From an uncultured Clostridia bacterium (GTDB taxonomy: Bacteria; Bacillota; Clostridia; Christensenellales; CAMQZB01), in NCBI GenBank assembly GCA_947039455.1, contig CAMQZB010000009.1:1-64000 (forward strand): a stretch of 64,000 bases of DNA, in the 5' to 3' direction. The translations under genes and the position numbers were made by a program. Below, piece by piece: positions 9,342 through 19,736 of the stretch (position 1 is the stretch's first letter; each line of letters begins with the position of its first letter). A model generated the notes under the pieces. It saw nothing but the letters and a program-made list of their open reading frames with translations. It was not told the origin of the DNA and did no database searches.

Positions 9342-9426
9342 TGGTGGGTAGAGGTGGATTCGAACCACCGAAGTCGTAGACATCAGATTTACAGTCTGGC
9401 CCCTTTAGCCACTCGGGAATCTACCC
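9342..9426 (-). tRNA. tRNA-Tyr (GTA)
   Basis: 85 bases including an encoded CCA. The acceptor stem GGGTAGA pairs with TCTACCC; the anticodon loop CTGTAAA has anticodon GTA; the long variable arm typical of bacterial tRNA-Tyr is present. It is the last gene of a six-tRNA minus-strand operon. Confidence 0.96.
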
Positions 9427-9436
9427 AAATAATAAA

Positions 9437-9513
9437 TGGAGCTGGTGATGGGAATCGAACCCGCAACCTATTGATTACAAATCAATTGCTCTGCCTAGTT
9501 GAGCTACACCAGC
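9437..9513 (-). tRNA. tRNA-Thr (TGT)
   Basis: 77 bases with encoded CCA. The acceptor stem begins GCTGGTG, the anticodon stem ATTGA/TCAAT encloses loop TTTGTAA, giving anticodon TGT. Confidence 0.95.
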
Positions 9514-9555
9514 GTATTTAATATATTAAGTTGTTTGTGTACATCACATAAAATG

Positions 9556-9631
9556 TGGTGCCTTTGGGCGGAATTGAACCGTCGACACGTAAATTTTCAG
9601 TCTACTGCTCTACCTACTGAGCTACAAAGGC
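9556..9631 (-). tRNA. tRNA-Phe (GAA)
   Basis: 76 bases with encoded CCA. Acceptor stem GCCTTTG; anticodon loop CTGAAAA gives anticodon GAA. Confidence 0.96.
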
Positions 9632-9637
9632 AAATAA

Positions 9638-9714
9638 TGGCGACCCGGAAGAGACTCGAACTCTCGACCTCCAGCGTGACAGGCTGGCGTTCTAACCAAC
9701 TGAACTACCGGGCC
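9638..9714 (-). tRNA. tRNA-Asp (GTC)
   Basis: 77 bases with encoded CCA. Acceptor stem GGCCCGG; anticodon loop CTGTCAC gives anticodon GTC; discriminator base G, as usual for tRNA-Asp. Confidence 0.96.
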
Positions 9715-9756
9715 ATTATAAATATAATGATTTTTATTAAATTGTAGGAAAAATAT

Positions 9757-9833
9757 TGGTGGGCCTTTAGGGACTTGAACCCCAGACCAATCGGTTATGA
9801 GCCGACCGCTCTAACCAACTGAGCTAAAGGCCC
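9757..9833 (-). tRNA. tRNA with CAT anticodon, probably tRNA-Ile2 (lysidine type)
   Basis: 77 bases with encoded CCA. The anticodon loop is CTCATAA. The body, starting GGGCCTTTAGCTCAG with the stem GTCGG/CCGAT, resembles the Ile2 tRNA of Bacillota, whose C34 is changed to lysidine, more than elongator tRNA-Met (which usually has loop TTCATAC). An automated tool would probably call it Met. Confidence 0.9.
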
Positions 9834-9847
9834 TAATTTTAAGAGTA

Positions 9848-9924
9848 TGGTCGGGGTGAAAGGATTCGAACCTTCGGCCCCATGGTCCCAAACCACGTAC
9901 GCTACCAAACTGCGCTACACCCCG
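9848..9924 (-). tRNA. tRNA-Pro (TGG)
   Basis: 77 bases with encoded CCA. Acceptor stem CGGGGTG; anticodon loop TTTGGGA gives anticodon TGG. It is the first gene of the operon. Confidence 0.96.
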
Positions 9925-9977
9925 ATACATCTTATGTTAGTTTCGCAATGCTATTAACAGCACGAGAACGCTTATAT

Positions 9978-10006
9978 ATAATACAACACATTTGTTAATA
10001 TGTCAA
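9978..10006 (-). promoter_or_regulatory. Promoter of the tRNA operon
   Basis: On the minus strand TTGACA and TATTAT are separated by exactly 17 bases, about 50 bases before tRNA-Pro. Consensus-strength promoter, as expected for stable RNA. Confidence 0.8.
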
Positions 10007-10179
10007 GAAAAAAAACGTACTTTTTTAAAAGTTTTTAAATTTATTTTTAAATTTATAAATTTAGGGTTAGAATTGGTCAAAATTGAAATAATTATACAAT
10101 AAAGACAAAAGCCGAATAAAAAAGATGCATATTATTGATATGCTTTTAAAAAACTGGCAAAAGGAGGCATAGGGATAGC

Positions 10180-10488
10180 ATGGAAATAAAATATAGAATT
10201 ACTGAGGATATTTTGCATTTGTATTTTGCGGGTGAACTTGATCATCATTCAGCAGGTGCAGTGCGAACGTCGCTTGACAACCTTGTGAATAATGCAGAGG
10301 TTTCTGCGGTAGTGTTTGAGATGAAAGATTTGAATTTCACGGACAGCACAGGAATTGGTCTTTTACTTGGAAGATATAAAATTTTGCAACAACGTAATAT
10401 TAAAGTATATATAAGAGAGCCAAAACCACAGATTGAAAAAGTATTTAAAATGACTGGAATTTTTCAAATAATACCAAAAATCAGTTAA
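10180..10488 (+). CDS. spoIIAA: Anti-sigma F factor antagonist SpoIIAA
   Basis: A 102-aa single-domain STAS protein. The phosphorylatable serine is S56 in FTDSTGIGLLLGRY. In spore formers, the unphosphorylated form binds SpoIIAB in the forespore and releases sigma F; SpoIIAB phosphorylates it back. The gene order SpoIIAA, SpoIIAB, sigma F is exactly that of the spoIIA operon, which supports the name over a generic RsbV-type antagonist. It is preceded by AAAGGAGG. Confidence 0.93.
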   Translation: MEIKYRITEDILHLYFAGELDHHSAGAVRTSLDNLVNNAEVSAVVFEMKDLNFTDSTGIGLLLGRYKILQQRNIKVYIREPKPQIEKVFKMTGIFQIIPKIS

Positions 10489-10526
10489 TTTTAGTAACTG
10501 ATAAAACCGAAGGAGAAAAATAAATT

Positions 10527-10955
10527 ATGACAAATTATGAGAACTACTTGAATATAACAGCAAAAGCTGTTTCACAAAATGAGCAATATCTAAGAAGTGC
10601 TATTGCTTCATTTTGTGTTGAATTAGAGCCAACAGTTGAGGAAATCAACGATATTAAAACTGCAGTTTCAGAGGCGGTAACAAATTGTATTGTTCACGGC
10701 TATGAAAGTAAGGGCGAGGGTGAAATTTTCGCATCAGTTGGATTAAAAGACAAGGAAATAGAAATTTCAATCGTGGATAACGGGGTAGGAATTACCGATA
10801 TTGATCAAGCGAAAAAGCCATTTTACACTACAAAAGAGCATGAGGAGCGTGCTGGAATGGGTTTTTGCGTTATGGAAGCACTTATGGACGAAGTGGTTGT
10901 AACTCACAATGAGGACGGTGGAATTACTGTTTTCATGAAAAAAATTATTAAATAA
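10527..10955 (+). CDS. spoIIAB: Anti-sigma F factor and serine kinase SpoIIAB
   Basis: A 142-aa GHKL-fold kinase. The N box is EAVTNCIVHGY, the G1 box VDNGVGI, the G2 region GMGFCVMEALMD. It holds sigma F inactive before polar septation and phosphorylates SpoIIAA. The neighbours on both sides are its substrate and its target, so the assignment is secure. An AAGGAG site lies about ten bases upstream of the ATG. Confidence 0.94.
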   Translation: MTNYENYLNITAKAVSQNEQYLRSAIASFCVELEPTVEEINDIKTAVSEAVTNCIVHGYESKGEGEIFASVGLKDKEIEISIVDNGVGITDIDQAKKPFYTTKEHEERAGMGFCVMEALMDEVVVTHNEDGGITVFMKKIIK

Positions 10956-10999
10956 ACATTGTTTTTGGGTACATATTTATATTAGTTTAGGAGGGGAAA

Positions 11000-11719
11000 A
11001 TGCTAGAACATTCAGAAACAATGAGACTAGTCACCATGGCAAAAGAGGGAGACGAGAGCGCCAAAGAAACGCTTTTGTTGGAAAATTCGCCATTATTAAA
11101 AAGTATTATTAGACGTTTTCGAAATTTTGATATAGAATACGATGACTTATATCAGCTTGCTTGCGTAGGCTTTATTAAGGCGATAAATAATTTTGACCAA
11201 TCCTATGATGTGCGATTTTCTACCTATGTAGTGCCTATGGTGCTTGGGGAAGTGAAGCGATTTATGCGTGATGATGGGTATATTAAGGTATCTCGTGCCA
11301 TAAAAGTGTTGTCTTATAAGATAATCAAATTTCAAGAGAATTTCAGGAAAGAGAATGAGAGGGAGGCTACTATATCGGAAATCGCCAAAGAATTTGAGAT
11401 TGACACTACTCAGGTGGTGTTTGCCCTTGATTCAGGTCGTCAGCCAATTTCCATATTCGAAAAGATCGACGATGGTGATGAGCGGTCTAATATGCTTATT
11501 GACAAAATTCCAAATAAGCAAAACAACATTGATATTGACAATAGACTAATTTTAAAAACTGCCCTTGAAAAATTAGACGAGAGAGAACGTAAAATCATAA
11601 TGTTTAGGTACTACCGTGATATGACACAGGGAGAAATCGCTAGGCATTTCGGCTTGTCTCAAGTGCAAATCAGTAGAATTGAAGCAAAAATAATAGAAAA
11701 ATTAAGGAACTATTTTTAA
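11000..11719 (+). CDS. sigF: RNA polymerase sigma F factor (SpoIIAC)
   Basis: A 239-aa sigma-70 family factor without region 1. Region 2 includes DDLYQLACVGFIKAI and FSTYVVPMVLGEVKRFMRD (about 50-90); region 4 holds the helix-turn-helix MTQGEIARHFGLSQVQISRIE near the C-terminus. Its place directly after spoIIAB identifies it as the first forespore sigma factor rather than sigma G or B. A terminator begins inside its last codons. Confidence 0.94.
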   Translation: MLEHSETMRLVTMAKEGDESAKETLLLENSPLLKSIIRRFRNFDIEYDDLYQLACVGFIKAINNFDQSYDVRFSTYVVPMVLGEVKRFMRDDGYIKVSRAIKVLSYKIIKFQENFRKENEREATISEIAKEFEIDTTQVVFALDSGRQPISIFEKIDDGDERSNMLIDKIPNKQNNIDIDNRLILKTALEKLDERERKIIMFRYYRDMTQGEIARHFGLSQVQISRIEAKIIEKLRNYF

Positions 11720-11747
11720 CTAACAGGTTAAAAATAGCTCCTTTTTT
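11706..11747 (+). terminator. Intrinsic terminator of the spoIIA operon
   Basis: 15-bp stem with one mismatch (11706-11720 with 11727-11741) followed by six T. It overlaps the end of the sigF coding region. Confidence 0.88.
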
Positions 11748-11817
11748 CACAATTCATATTGAAATTTAATAATTTTGTGATATAATTACATATGTATAAA
11801 AGGAATTTTGTAAAATG

Positions 11818-11846
11818 TTGACAATATGATATTGTTATGATATCAT
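11818..11846 (+). promoter_or_regulatory. Promoter with palindrome, far upstream of an ABC operon
   Basis: TTGACA and TATCAT with a 17-base spacer. The -10 box lies in the palindrome ATGATATCAT. The first gene starts about 290 bases downstream, so a long leader RNA is implied if this promoter serves the ABC operon. Confidence 0.55.
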
Positions 11847-11916
11847 ATACGTATCACTTATGGCAGTTTATAGAAAAAGTATCGTTAATTTCTAGAATTG
11901 GAAAATTCATAGCTAT

Positions 11917-11987
11917 GAAACTAGTTATGAAATTAGTTGTTAAACTAGTTATGAAGTTAGTTATGAAACTAATTATAAAATAGTTAT
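11917..11987. repeat. Degenerate 12-bp tandem repeat
   Basis: Six successive units resembling GAAACTAGTTAT, five of exactly 12 bp and the last 11 bp. Weaker copies continue to about 12018. It lies in the leader between the 11818 promoter and the ABC genes. Function unknown. Confidence 0.8.
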
Positions 11988-12133
11988 ATAACAACTATAA
12001 AACTAATTGTGAAATTATGATAATTCAATCTAACTTTGCCTAAGTGAAAAAAACTCTGCTATATCTTTATGTATAGTGAAAATAAAATAAAGATATATAA
12101 TGTAGAGAAAATCAATATTGGGAGGGCAAATTA

Positions 12134-12865
12134 ATGCTTAAAATCGAAAACTTTTCAAAAACTTACAAATCAACAGGCAAAAAAGCTGTTGAAAATTTGA
12201 ACCTAGAACTTTTCCCTGGAGAAATCTTTGGGCTTTTAGGACCAAATGGTGCAGGAAAATCTACAACTATTAAAACGGTTTGTGGAATTTTGGCATGTGA
12301 AGAAGGAACAATCACTATAAACGGCTACGATTTGAAAAAACAAACTATCGATGCAAAATTATCTATGGGATACGTTCCTGACAATCACGAGACATACGAC
12401 AAATTATCTGGAATGGAGTATATTAATTTCATGGCGGACGTTTATGGCGTATCAATAGAGGATAGAAAAGCAAGGGGTGATAAGTTTATTAAGATATTCA
12501 ATTTAGAAGAAGCAATTAATAAACAAATTAAAACATACTCACATGGAATGAAGCAAAAAATAGTAGTTATTGGAGCGTTGATACATAATCCAAAACTATG
12601 GATATTAGATGAGCCAATGATGGGTCTTGATCCTTCATCAGCTTTTGAACTTAAAGAAGCAATGCGTCAACACGCAAGCGAAGGTAACACGGTTTGTTTC
12701 TCATCACACGTTTTGGAAGTAGTTGAAAAACTATGCGATAGAATTTGTATTATTGATGACGGAAAACTTGTTGCTATCGGAAAGATTGAAGATTTGAAAG
12801 GAAATAGTGGAGATAACAGCTTGGAGGATTACTTCTTGAAATTAACAGGAGGAACTGAAGCGTGA
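12134..12865 (+). CDS. ABC transporter ATP-binding protein
   Basis: A 243-aa ATPase. Walker [10 protein letters not shown] (about 40-48); the signature is the variant YSHGMKQK; Walker [13 protein letters not shown]; switch His in FSSHV. This is the CcmA/YtrB class that works with separate membrane subunits. It overlaps the next gene, a large membrane protein, by four bases, and a GGGAGGG site precedes the ATG. It should energise export by that partner; the substrate is unknown. Confidence 0.92.
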   Translation: MLKIENFSKTYKSTGKKAVENLNLELFPGEIFGLLGPNGAGKSTTIKTVCGILACEEGTITINGYDLKKQTIDAKLSMGYVPDNHETYDKLSGMEYINFMADVYGVSIEDRKARGDKFIKIFNLEEAINKQIKTYSHGMKQKIVVIGALIHNPKLWILDEPMMGLDPSSAFELKEAMRQHASEGNTVCFSSHVLEVVEKLCDRICIIDDGKLVAIGKIEDLKGNSGDNSLEDYFLKLTGGTEA

Positions 12866-14502
12866 GTAAATATTCATTATTAATAAAGACACTTTTCAGG
12901 CAACAATTTCGCTTGGACAAGTCAAATAAAAGTTCAAAATCAGCAAAAATAGGTGTATATATAGCAGTTGCGTTATCGGGAGTTATCTTAATTCCTCTTA
13001 TCGGATTTAGCACATGGAACATGGCTACAATAGCGGTTCAGTATCAATTAGAGCAAGAATTTTTATCTATAATTTTCATGGGAATACAAGTACTAACATT
13101 GATTTTCGGAACAATTATGTTAGTGAATACAATGTTCTTTTCAAGGGACAACGAGTACCTTTCAGTGTTGCCGATAAAGCCACAAACTATATTTTTCTCT
13201 AAGTTATTTTACGTAATAGTAAACGAATTAATGCTTGCAGGAACTTTAGGTGCAGTTGCAGTAATTATCTTGGGAATAGTAGGAAAATTAGGCGTAGCAT
13301 TCTATATTTTGGGATTGATATCAATAGTGATGTCAGCATTATTACCGTTGTTAGTATCATCATTGTTGCTTTTCCCACTTATGTATATAATGTCATATAT
13401 AAAACGTTCAACAACTTTGTCGTCTATATTAAGTGTAGTTGCATTTGTTGGATTTATGGCGATATATATGTATTTCATTGGAAATATGGAGAGTGTAATC
13501 GATCCAACAGATCCAAATGCAATTATATTAATGATACAAAACTTTGGACAAATGTTATTCTTTAATTACAGTTTAGCTGGAGTGGTAATGTTGTCAGAAG
13601 GGTTGGTGCGTAACTTACTAATCACATTGGGCGTGTATGGTATTGCATTTGTAGTAACTTACTTTATGTCATCAATAGTTTACAAACGTGGACTAGTAAT
13701 GCAAAGTGAAAAGAGCGAAACAAAGGTTAAAAAGGTAGGATATCAACAAATATCATTGCTAAGTTCCCTAATTAAAAAAGACTTTAAAGAAATGAAACGA
13801 GATACATCAGTACTATTTCAATGCGGTATGTCAGCGATAATGGCACCGATAATGATAGCTTTAGTATTTGGATTAACCTATAAAGACATGGGTATAGATG
13901 GGGAAGCTGCCTCAGTATTGGTAAATACAATTGGCGTATTCTTCATAATATTTATGACAATTGGAACAAACATTGCAGCAACATCAGCAATCACACGAGA
14001 GAATAGATGTTTCTACATTATGAAATTAATACCAGTACCATATGAAATGCAAATCAAGGCGAAACAGTATCTTGCAGTAACAATTGCAGGAGTTGGAATA
14101 ATCCTTGGTACAATAGTTTGTATGATTTTTGGAATGCATATATTATTGGGCATTTGTTTGATAATAAATTGTCTGTTGTTAGCTTATGGCTTTTCCGCTT
14201 TCCAAATAAAATTAGATTTAGACAGACCAAAATTGAACTGGGATAACTTTGCACACGCAGTTAAAAACAGCAGAGCGTCATTGCTTACAATGTTGGTAAC
14301 AATGGTTGTGAGTTTAATTGCAGTGGCATTGTCCGCAGCACCAATGATAGTATCAATATTCTTTGAAATGGAAATAGGAATGGTAAGTTCAATTTTGATT
14401 TCACAAGGCTTATTGTTCATACTGGCAGTGATTTTCACAGCGATTATGAGAAATTCAATATACAAAAAACTTGACTATTATTTTGATAAATTAGAAGTAT
14501 AA
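12862..14502 (+). CDS. Large ABC exporter membrane subunit
   Basis: A 546-aa polytopic membrane protein with about 12 predicted transmembrane helices in two groups of six separated by a hydrophilic stretch near residues 280-315. This resembles fused ABC-2 type permeases found beside YtrB-like ATPases. Its start (GTG, overlapping the stop of the ATPase gene) indicates translational coupling. It has no catalytic motifs of its own. Confidence 0.85.
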   Translation: MSKYSLLIKTLFRQQFRLDKSNKSSKSAKIGVYIAVALSGVILIPLIGFSTWNMATIAVQYQLEQEFLSIIFMGIQVLTLIFGTIMLVNTMFFSRDNEYLSVLPIKPQTIFFSKLFYVIVNELMLAGTLGAVAVIILGIVGKLGVAFYILGLISIVMSALLPLLVSSLLLFPLMYIMSYIKRSTTLSSILSVVAFVGFMAIYMYFIGNMESVIDPTDPNAIILMIQNFGQMLFFNYSLAGVVMLSEGLVRNLLITLGVYGIAFVVTYFMSSIVYKRGLVMQSEKSETKVKKVGYQQISLLSSLIKKDFKEMKRDTSVLFQCGMSAIMAPIMIALVFGLTYKDMGIDGEAASVLVNTIGVFFIIFMTIGTNIAATSAITRENRCFYIMKLIPVPYEMQIKAKQYLAVTIAGVGIILGTIVCMIFGMHILLGICLIINCLLLAYGFSAFQIKLDLDRPKLNWDNFAHAVKNSRASLLTMLVTMVVSLIAVALSAAPMIVSIFFEMEIGMVSSILISQGLLFILAVIFTAIMRNSIYKKLDYYFDKLEV

Positions 14503-14549
14503 CCAAACAAAATTTTAAGTGACATTACGTGATAAAGGAATAAAAAAAC

Positions 14550-15464
14550 ATGATACAAATTAACAATCTTCACAAATCATATGACGAAAAATTAATCCTA
14601 AACGGTGCAACATTGAGTGTAGCGCAAGGTGAGGTATACGGTATCGTTGGCGGAAATGGTGTAGGAAAAACAACACTTCTTGATGTGATTGCAGGAATTA
14701 CACGAGCAAATCTGGGAGAGATACGAGTTTCTGGAAAGGATACCCGTACAATTGAAAGCGTGCCTAACATTATAGGTTACGTTCAAGATGCCTCAGTGGT
14801 TTTTCAGTACATGACAGGTGAAGAATACATGAATTTCCTAAGCGATTGCATAGGTTTAGAGAAAAGTGTTGGAAGAAATCGTATTAAACAATTAGTTGAA
14901 ATGTTCAAAATGAGCGAGTATCTAAATAAATTCGTGGAAACTTATTCACGTGGTATGAAACAACGTCTTGCAATAGCCTCCGTGCTTCTTGGCAATCCGA
15001 AAATCATACTTATGGACGAGCCAACTACCAATCTTGATATTGACGCAAAAGAAAACTTGCGTGAAATTCTTCTAAAATTGAAAAACAGCGGAAAAACTAT
15101 TATTTTCACTACAAACTCACTTTGGGCAGTGGAAAACTACTGCGACCGAGTTGGTTTGCTTGCAAGTGGACAAATAGTTATGGATAAATCGCTTAATGAA
15201 TTACGTGCAAAAATGGATCGTATGTTTCTAATCACGGGCAACATTGAAACCCTTAATGCAATCAAAGGGCATTACGATTTAAAGATAGATTATTCTACTG
15301 AAATATATAAAGACAAACTGTTCCTAAAGCCAAGTCATTACGTACCGATTACTGTGGTGATGGAAGAATTGAAGCAAAATAGTATGGTGGTTGAGTCAAT
15401 TAAAGAGCATTTACCAACTTTTAAAGATGTATTTACAAAGGAGGCTGAATTATGTCAAATGTAA
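14550..15464 (+). CDS. ABC transporter ATP-binding protein
   Basis: A 304-aa ATPase. Walker A GGNGVGKTT (about 34-42), signature YSRGMKQR, Walker B IILMDEPTTNLD. The usual switch histidine is replaced: the strand reads IIFTTNSLWAVE, with Asn where His is common. A C-terminal extension of about 90 residues follows the ATPase core, as in many drug or bacteriocin exporters. It overlaps the following permease gene by 13 bases. Confidence 0.9.
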   Translation: MIQINNLHKSYDEKLILNGATLSVAQGEVYGIVGGNGVGKTTLLDVIAGITRANLGEIRVSGKDTRTIESVPNIIGYVQDASVVFQYMTGEEYMNFLSDCIGLEKSVGRNRIKQLVEMFKMSEYLNKFVETYSRGMKQRLAIASVLLGNPKIILMDEPTTNLDIDAKENLREILLKLKNSGKTIIFTTNSLWAVENYCDRVGLLASGQIVMDKSLNELRAKMDRMFLITGNIETLNAIKGHYDLKIDYSTEIYKDKLFLKPSHYVPITVVMEELKQNSMVVESIKEHLPTFKDVFTKEAELCQM

Positions 15465-16261
15465 AAGCACAGTTCAAGGCTACTTTGAAAAAAGAGTGGC
15501 TAGAAGTTGTTCGAGAGAAAAAGTTGTTTTCATACATTCTAGTAGCTCTTGGTTACATGGCAATGAACATGATTTGCCAAGTGATTTTCAAGATTAACAT
15601 TAACACAGAATCCCTTGGAGTAGTAACCGTTGACTCAAACTGGTACCTATCCCAAACCACTTATAACTCCTTTATACTAGGGGTGTTCCTTGTTATGGTA
15701 CTAGTTTTTAACCGAAATACCGTAACGAAAGAACTAAAAGAAAAGCAAATGACAGTCCCTTACTTTTTGGGTTTAAAACCTATGGTGAACATCACATCTA
15801 AGTTCCTTGTGCAAATTTTCACACCTGCAATAGTTGCTGGGCTAGCTTCAGTTTTAAACGCTTGTATCACTGCTTTGCTCCTTGATAACGTAACAATAAT
15901 AAGCTCAATCTACGGACAAATTAGCATAACATTTGTTACGATGTTGCTATCATCATTGATGGTTTTCCTAACAATGACAGTTTATGGATTGATTCTTCAA
16001 TCGTTACAAACCCTAACAAAAAACGGAAACGTCGCACTAGCAATTACTTTAGTACTTCTAGTATTCGGTGCTAGATTTGGAGAAATATTTAACATCGCAA
16101 GCATTATGCCTACAATGTTCTACCAATTCTCCGTTACGCTTATATTAAGTGCTACACTAAACCAACTTCTAATGTCAACAGTAATCACGGCTTCTCTTGT
16201 AGTGCTACTTACTGTTGCTTCTATTTTAGTTTATACTGATCGTAATGATTATTCTTTATAG
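15452..16261 (+). CDS. ABC-2 type transporter permease
   Basis: A 269-aa membrane protein with six hydrophobic segments, the ABC-2 layout. An AAGGAGG site inside the preceding gene gives its ATG. It forms the channel for the ATPase encoded just upstream. Together with the genes at 12134-14502 this makes a four-gene operon of two ATPase-permease pairs. Confidence 0.87.
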   Translation: MSNVKAQFKATLKKEWLEVVREKKLFSYILVALGYMAMNMICQVIFKININTESLGVVTVDSNWYLSQTTYNSFILGVFLVMVLVFNRNTVTKELKEKQMTVPYFLGLKPMVNITSKFLVQIFTPAIVAGLASVLNACITALLLDNVTIISSIYGQISITFVTMLLSSLMVFLTMTVYGLILQSLQTLTKNGNVALAITLVLLVFGARFGEIFNIASIMPTMFYQFSVTLILSATLNQLLMSTVITASLVVLLTVASILVYTDRNDYSL

Positions 16262-16293
16262 GATTTTTGGTTTGGTTTTTTTTCATTGAGTTA

Positions 16294-16347
16294 AATGGGG
16301 TTTTACCCCAAACCCCACAAGGGGCTTGAGCCCCTTGACCCGCTTTA
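16294..16347 (-). repeat. GC-rich dispersed repeat, copy C (inverted)
   Basis: Near reverse complement of the repeat at 149-213, sharing AAGCGGGTCAAGGGGCTCA and the GGGGT-AAACCCC hairpin. Differences of a few bases show independent divergence. It follows the last gene of the ABC operon. Confidence 0.82.
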
Positions 16348-16421
16348 TGGGTGGTGTTTTTAATGCTGTCCATGGAATTGAGTTTGTTAGGATTTTGGGG
16401 TTTGAAATAAGTAATAGGAAA

Positions 16422-16455
16422 ATAGCGGAGAAATTAATCTCCACTATTTTTTTTT
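16422..16455 (+). terminator. Intrinsic terminator
   Basis: ATAGCGGAGA and TCTCCACTAT pair imperfectly around AATTAA and run into eight T. Likely ends plus-strand transcription from the ABC operon. Confidence 0.7.
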
Positions 16456-16539
16456 GCAACTAACGTTGCTGAATATTTGCAACTAGCGTTGCTTTTGGTT
16501 ACAACTGACGTTGCTTGTTTTTTTTGCAACTTGCGTTGC
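16456..16539. repeat. Four palindromic iterons GCAAC-N4-GTTGC
   Basis: Copies at 16456-16469, 16479-16492, 16501-16514 (first base changed) and 16526-16539. The arms are conserved and only the four central bases vary. They lie between convergent genes, so they are not an obvious promoter operator. Confidence 0.85.
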
Positions 16540-16579
16540 GGGGTTGATTTGTTTTATGTTCGTTATATTATGTTAGGAA

Positions 16580-17242
16580 TTAACAGCGTTTAGCTATTAC
16601 TTTGCCAGTGGCAGGGTCAATAAGGACAGCGATTAATTTGTCACCTGACATGAAAGAAACGTACCAGAAGAATTGTTTTGAACCAACTTCACCTTCGATG
16701 AATTTCACGTACATTTCATAGTCTTTATCTTCAGAACACATTTTTTCGATGTCGCTAGCAAGTTCAGTTTCAGCACATTTACGAGCTTCTGACCAAGTCA
16801 TCATATCGGCAGTAACAAGAGTTTTCATAGTGATTTCTTCTTCTTTACCGTCGCAAGTAATTTTCAAAACGTACTCAGGGTCAAGTTCAGAAACTTCAAT
16901 AATAACAGAGTAGCAACCGCTAGTGTATTCTTTCGTCAAATTACCTTCATACTCTTTTTCGTTGATGCCGATGTGGTATGTATAGTCGCTTTCAACTCCG
17001 CTTTTAGCAAGAACCTTCAATTTCATGTAAGGTTGCATTTTGCCAACAGTCCCGTCAATAAGAAGGGGAGCTTCACGCAAACCGCCGTACATTTCAACAT
17101 AATAGTTGTCGGAATTACCAACAAGCATGTAGTTACGTAAATCGGATATATTGGACATATCCTCATCTTCAGTCACCATGTCGCAAGCTGTGAATGATAG
17201 TGACAATGCCAAACACAGTATAATAATTAATATTTTTTTCAT
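16580..17242 (-). CDS. Putative lipoprotein with PepSY-like C-terminus
   Basis: A 220-aa secreted protein. The N-terminus is a lipoprotein signal: two lysines, a hydrophobic core, and FTAC with Cys20 as the probable lipidated residue. The mature part is acidic at first. The last 70 residues (helix SEARKCAETELA, then strands ending in LIDPATGKVIA) resemble a PepSY-type fold, known from inhibitors of extracellular peptidases. It should be anchored to the outer face of the membrane. It stands alone, divergent from the gene at 17505. The function is not established. Confidence 0.75.
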   Translation of the reverse strand: MKKILIIILCLALSLSFTACDMVTEDEDMSNISDLRNYMLVGNSDNYYVEMYGGLREAPLLIDGTVGKMQPYMKLKVLAKSGVESDYTYHIGINEKEYEGNLTKEYTSGCYSVIIEVSELDPEYVLKITCDGKEEEITMKTLVTADMMTWSEARKCAETELASDIEKMCSEDKDYEMYVKFIEGEVGSKQFFWYVSFMSGDKLIAVLIDPATGKVIAKRC

Positions 17243-17419
17243 TGTTTACCTCATAATTATGGATTGATATATAATATGTAGCAAATAACTGGTTTATGTT
17301 ATATTTGTTAATATTTTCTAAAATAATTATCATTGGTGGCTTAAATTGTCAAAATATCGGTGTATTTGTAAAGGTGTGTTGAGTAAATCACGAAAAAAAA
17401 TAAATTTAGTGAAAATTTC

Positions 17420-17448
17420 TTGCAATAGTTATTTTAATGTGGTACAAT
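17420..17448 (+). promoter_or_regulatory. Promoter of the membrane protein gene at 17505
   Basis: TTGCAA and TACAAT with a 17-base spacer, 57 bases before the ATG. Confidence 0.7.
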
Positions 17449-17504
17449 TAATAAAATATTCAATGATAAAATTGAGTATTCATACTAAAGGAGGAAGAAG
17501 CGAT

Positions 17505-18188
17505 ATGAATGAAGAAAAAAATAATAGCCTCAATAAACTAGCTATAAGGACAATGTTCTTTTGCTTAGTGGTAACTATATTTTTATCTACAACGTTTCTT
17601 GTGGTATTCCCTGCAACCGCCTCTAATATGTTCTCAAAGCTAGGAGCTGAAAGTTTGTCAGCGCGTTACGCAAAAGCATCTTATGAAAAGAGCGGAGAGT
17701 TTAACGATTTGGTAAATACTTTTACAAGAAGTGTACAAGCTGAAGAATATGGTATGGTGAAAAAATTCGGAAAGGAATTGCTTGACAACGAAAACTTTGA
17801 CAGTTTCGTAGAGTTTCAAGACAACAACCAACCGCAGTATGTTTATAGAGTGTGGGTAGAGGGCAATTACATCATTGCGTTGAATGAAATTGACGGACTT
17901 GATGTAGCTATTGGAAGCCTTGAAATTGTTGGTACAAGTGGCTATGGTGACATTTCGCCTATTAAATATATAGCTGACAGCTTATCAAAGCAAATCAGCG
18001 AAAATGAAGAGTTTGAGTATGATTACAATGTAATCGACCGTGCCTATGAAGAAGTTTACAAAAACCTTTTACGGGACGGAGAAGATACAAATCTTGTGAT
18101 AGTGGAAGCCTTTAGTATGGCTGAAACATTCAAGCAAGATGAATTATCCACTAAATGGCTTGAAAGGTACAGCAGTGCCAAAAAATAA
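17505..18188 (+). CDS. Membrane-anchored protein of unknown function
   Basis: A 227-aa protein. This ATG follows a perfect AAAGGAGG; the longer open frame upstream would start before the promoter. One transmembrane segment (about 18-40) is followed by an external domain rich in acidic and aromatic residues, with a VYRVWVEGNYIIALNE strand pair in the middle. I recognise no family. It is monocistronic with a terminator at 18190. Confidence 0.7.
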   Translation: MNEEKNNSLNKLAIRTMFFCLVVTIFLSTTFLVVFPATASNMFSKLGAESLSARYAKASYEKSGEFNDLVNTFTRSVQAEEYGMVKKFGKELLDNENFDSFVEFQDNNQPQYVYRVWVEGNYIIALNEIDGLDVAIGSLEIVGTSGYGDISPIKYIADSLSKQISENEEFEYDYNVIDRAYEEVYKNLLRDGEDTNLVIVEAFSMAETFKQDELSTKWLERYSSAKK

Positions 18189-18189
18189 T

Positions 18190-18222
18190 GGAGAAATAAC
18201 AATAGTTATTTTTCCTTTTTTA
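18190..18222 (+). terminator. Intrinsic terminator
   Basis: GGAGAAATAAC pairs with GTTATTTTTCC around a 4-base loop, then a T run. Confidence 0.82.
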
Positions 18223-18225
18223 TAA

Positions 18226-19722
<1,497 letters not shown>

Positions 19723-19736
19723 TAAAGGATAAATAT

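Noticed and set aside
9499-9747. Plus-strand reading frame of 82 codons across the tRNA cluster
   Set aside because: It runs antisense through tRNA-Thr, tRNA-Phe and tRNA-Asp; there is no ribosome binding site and the tRNA folds explain the sequence.
11860-11895. Very short leader peptide (11 codons) after the 11818 promoter
   Set aside because: No ribosome binding site and no attenuator hairpin that would make use of it.
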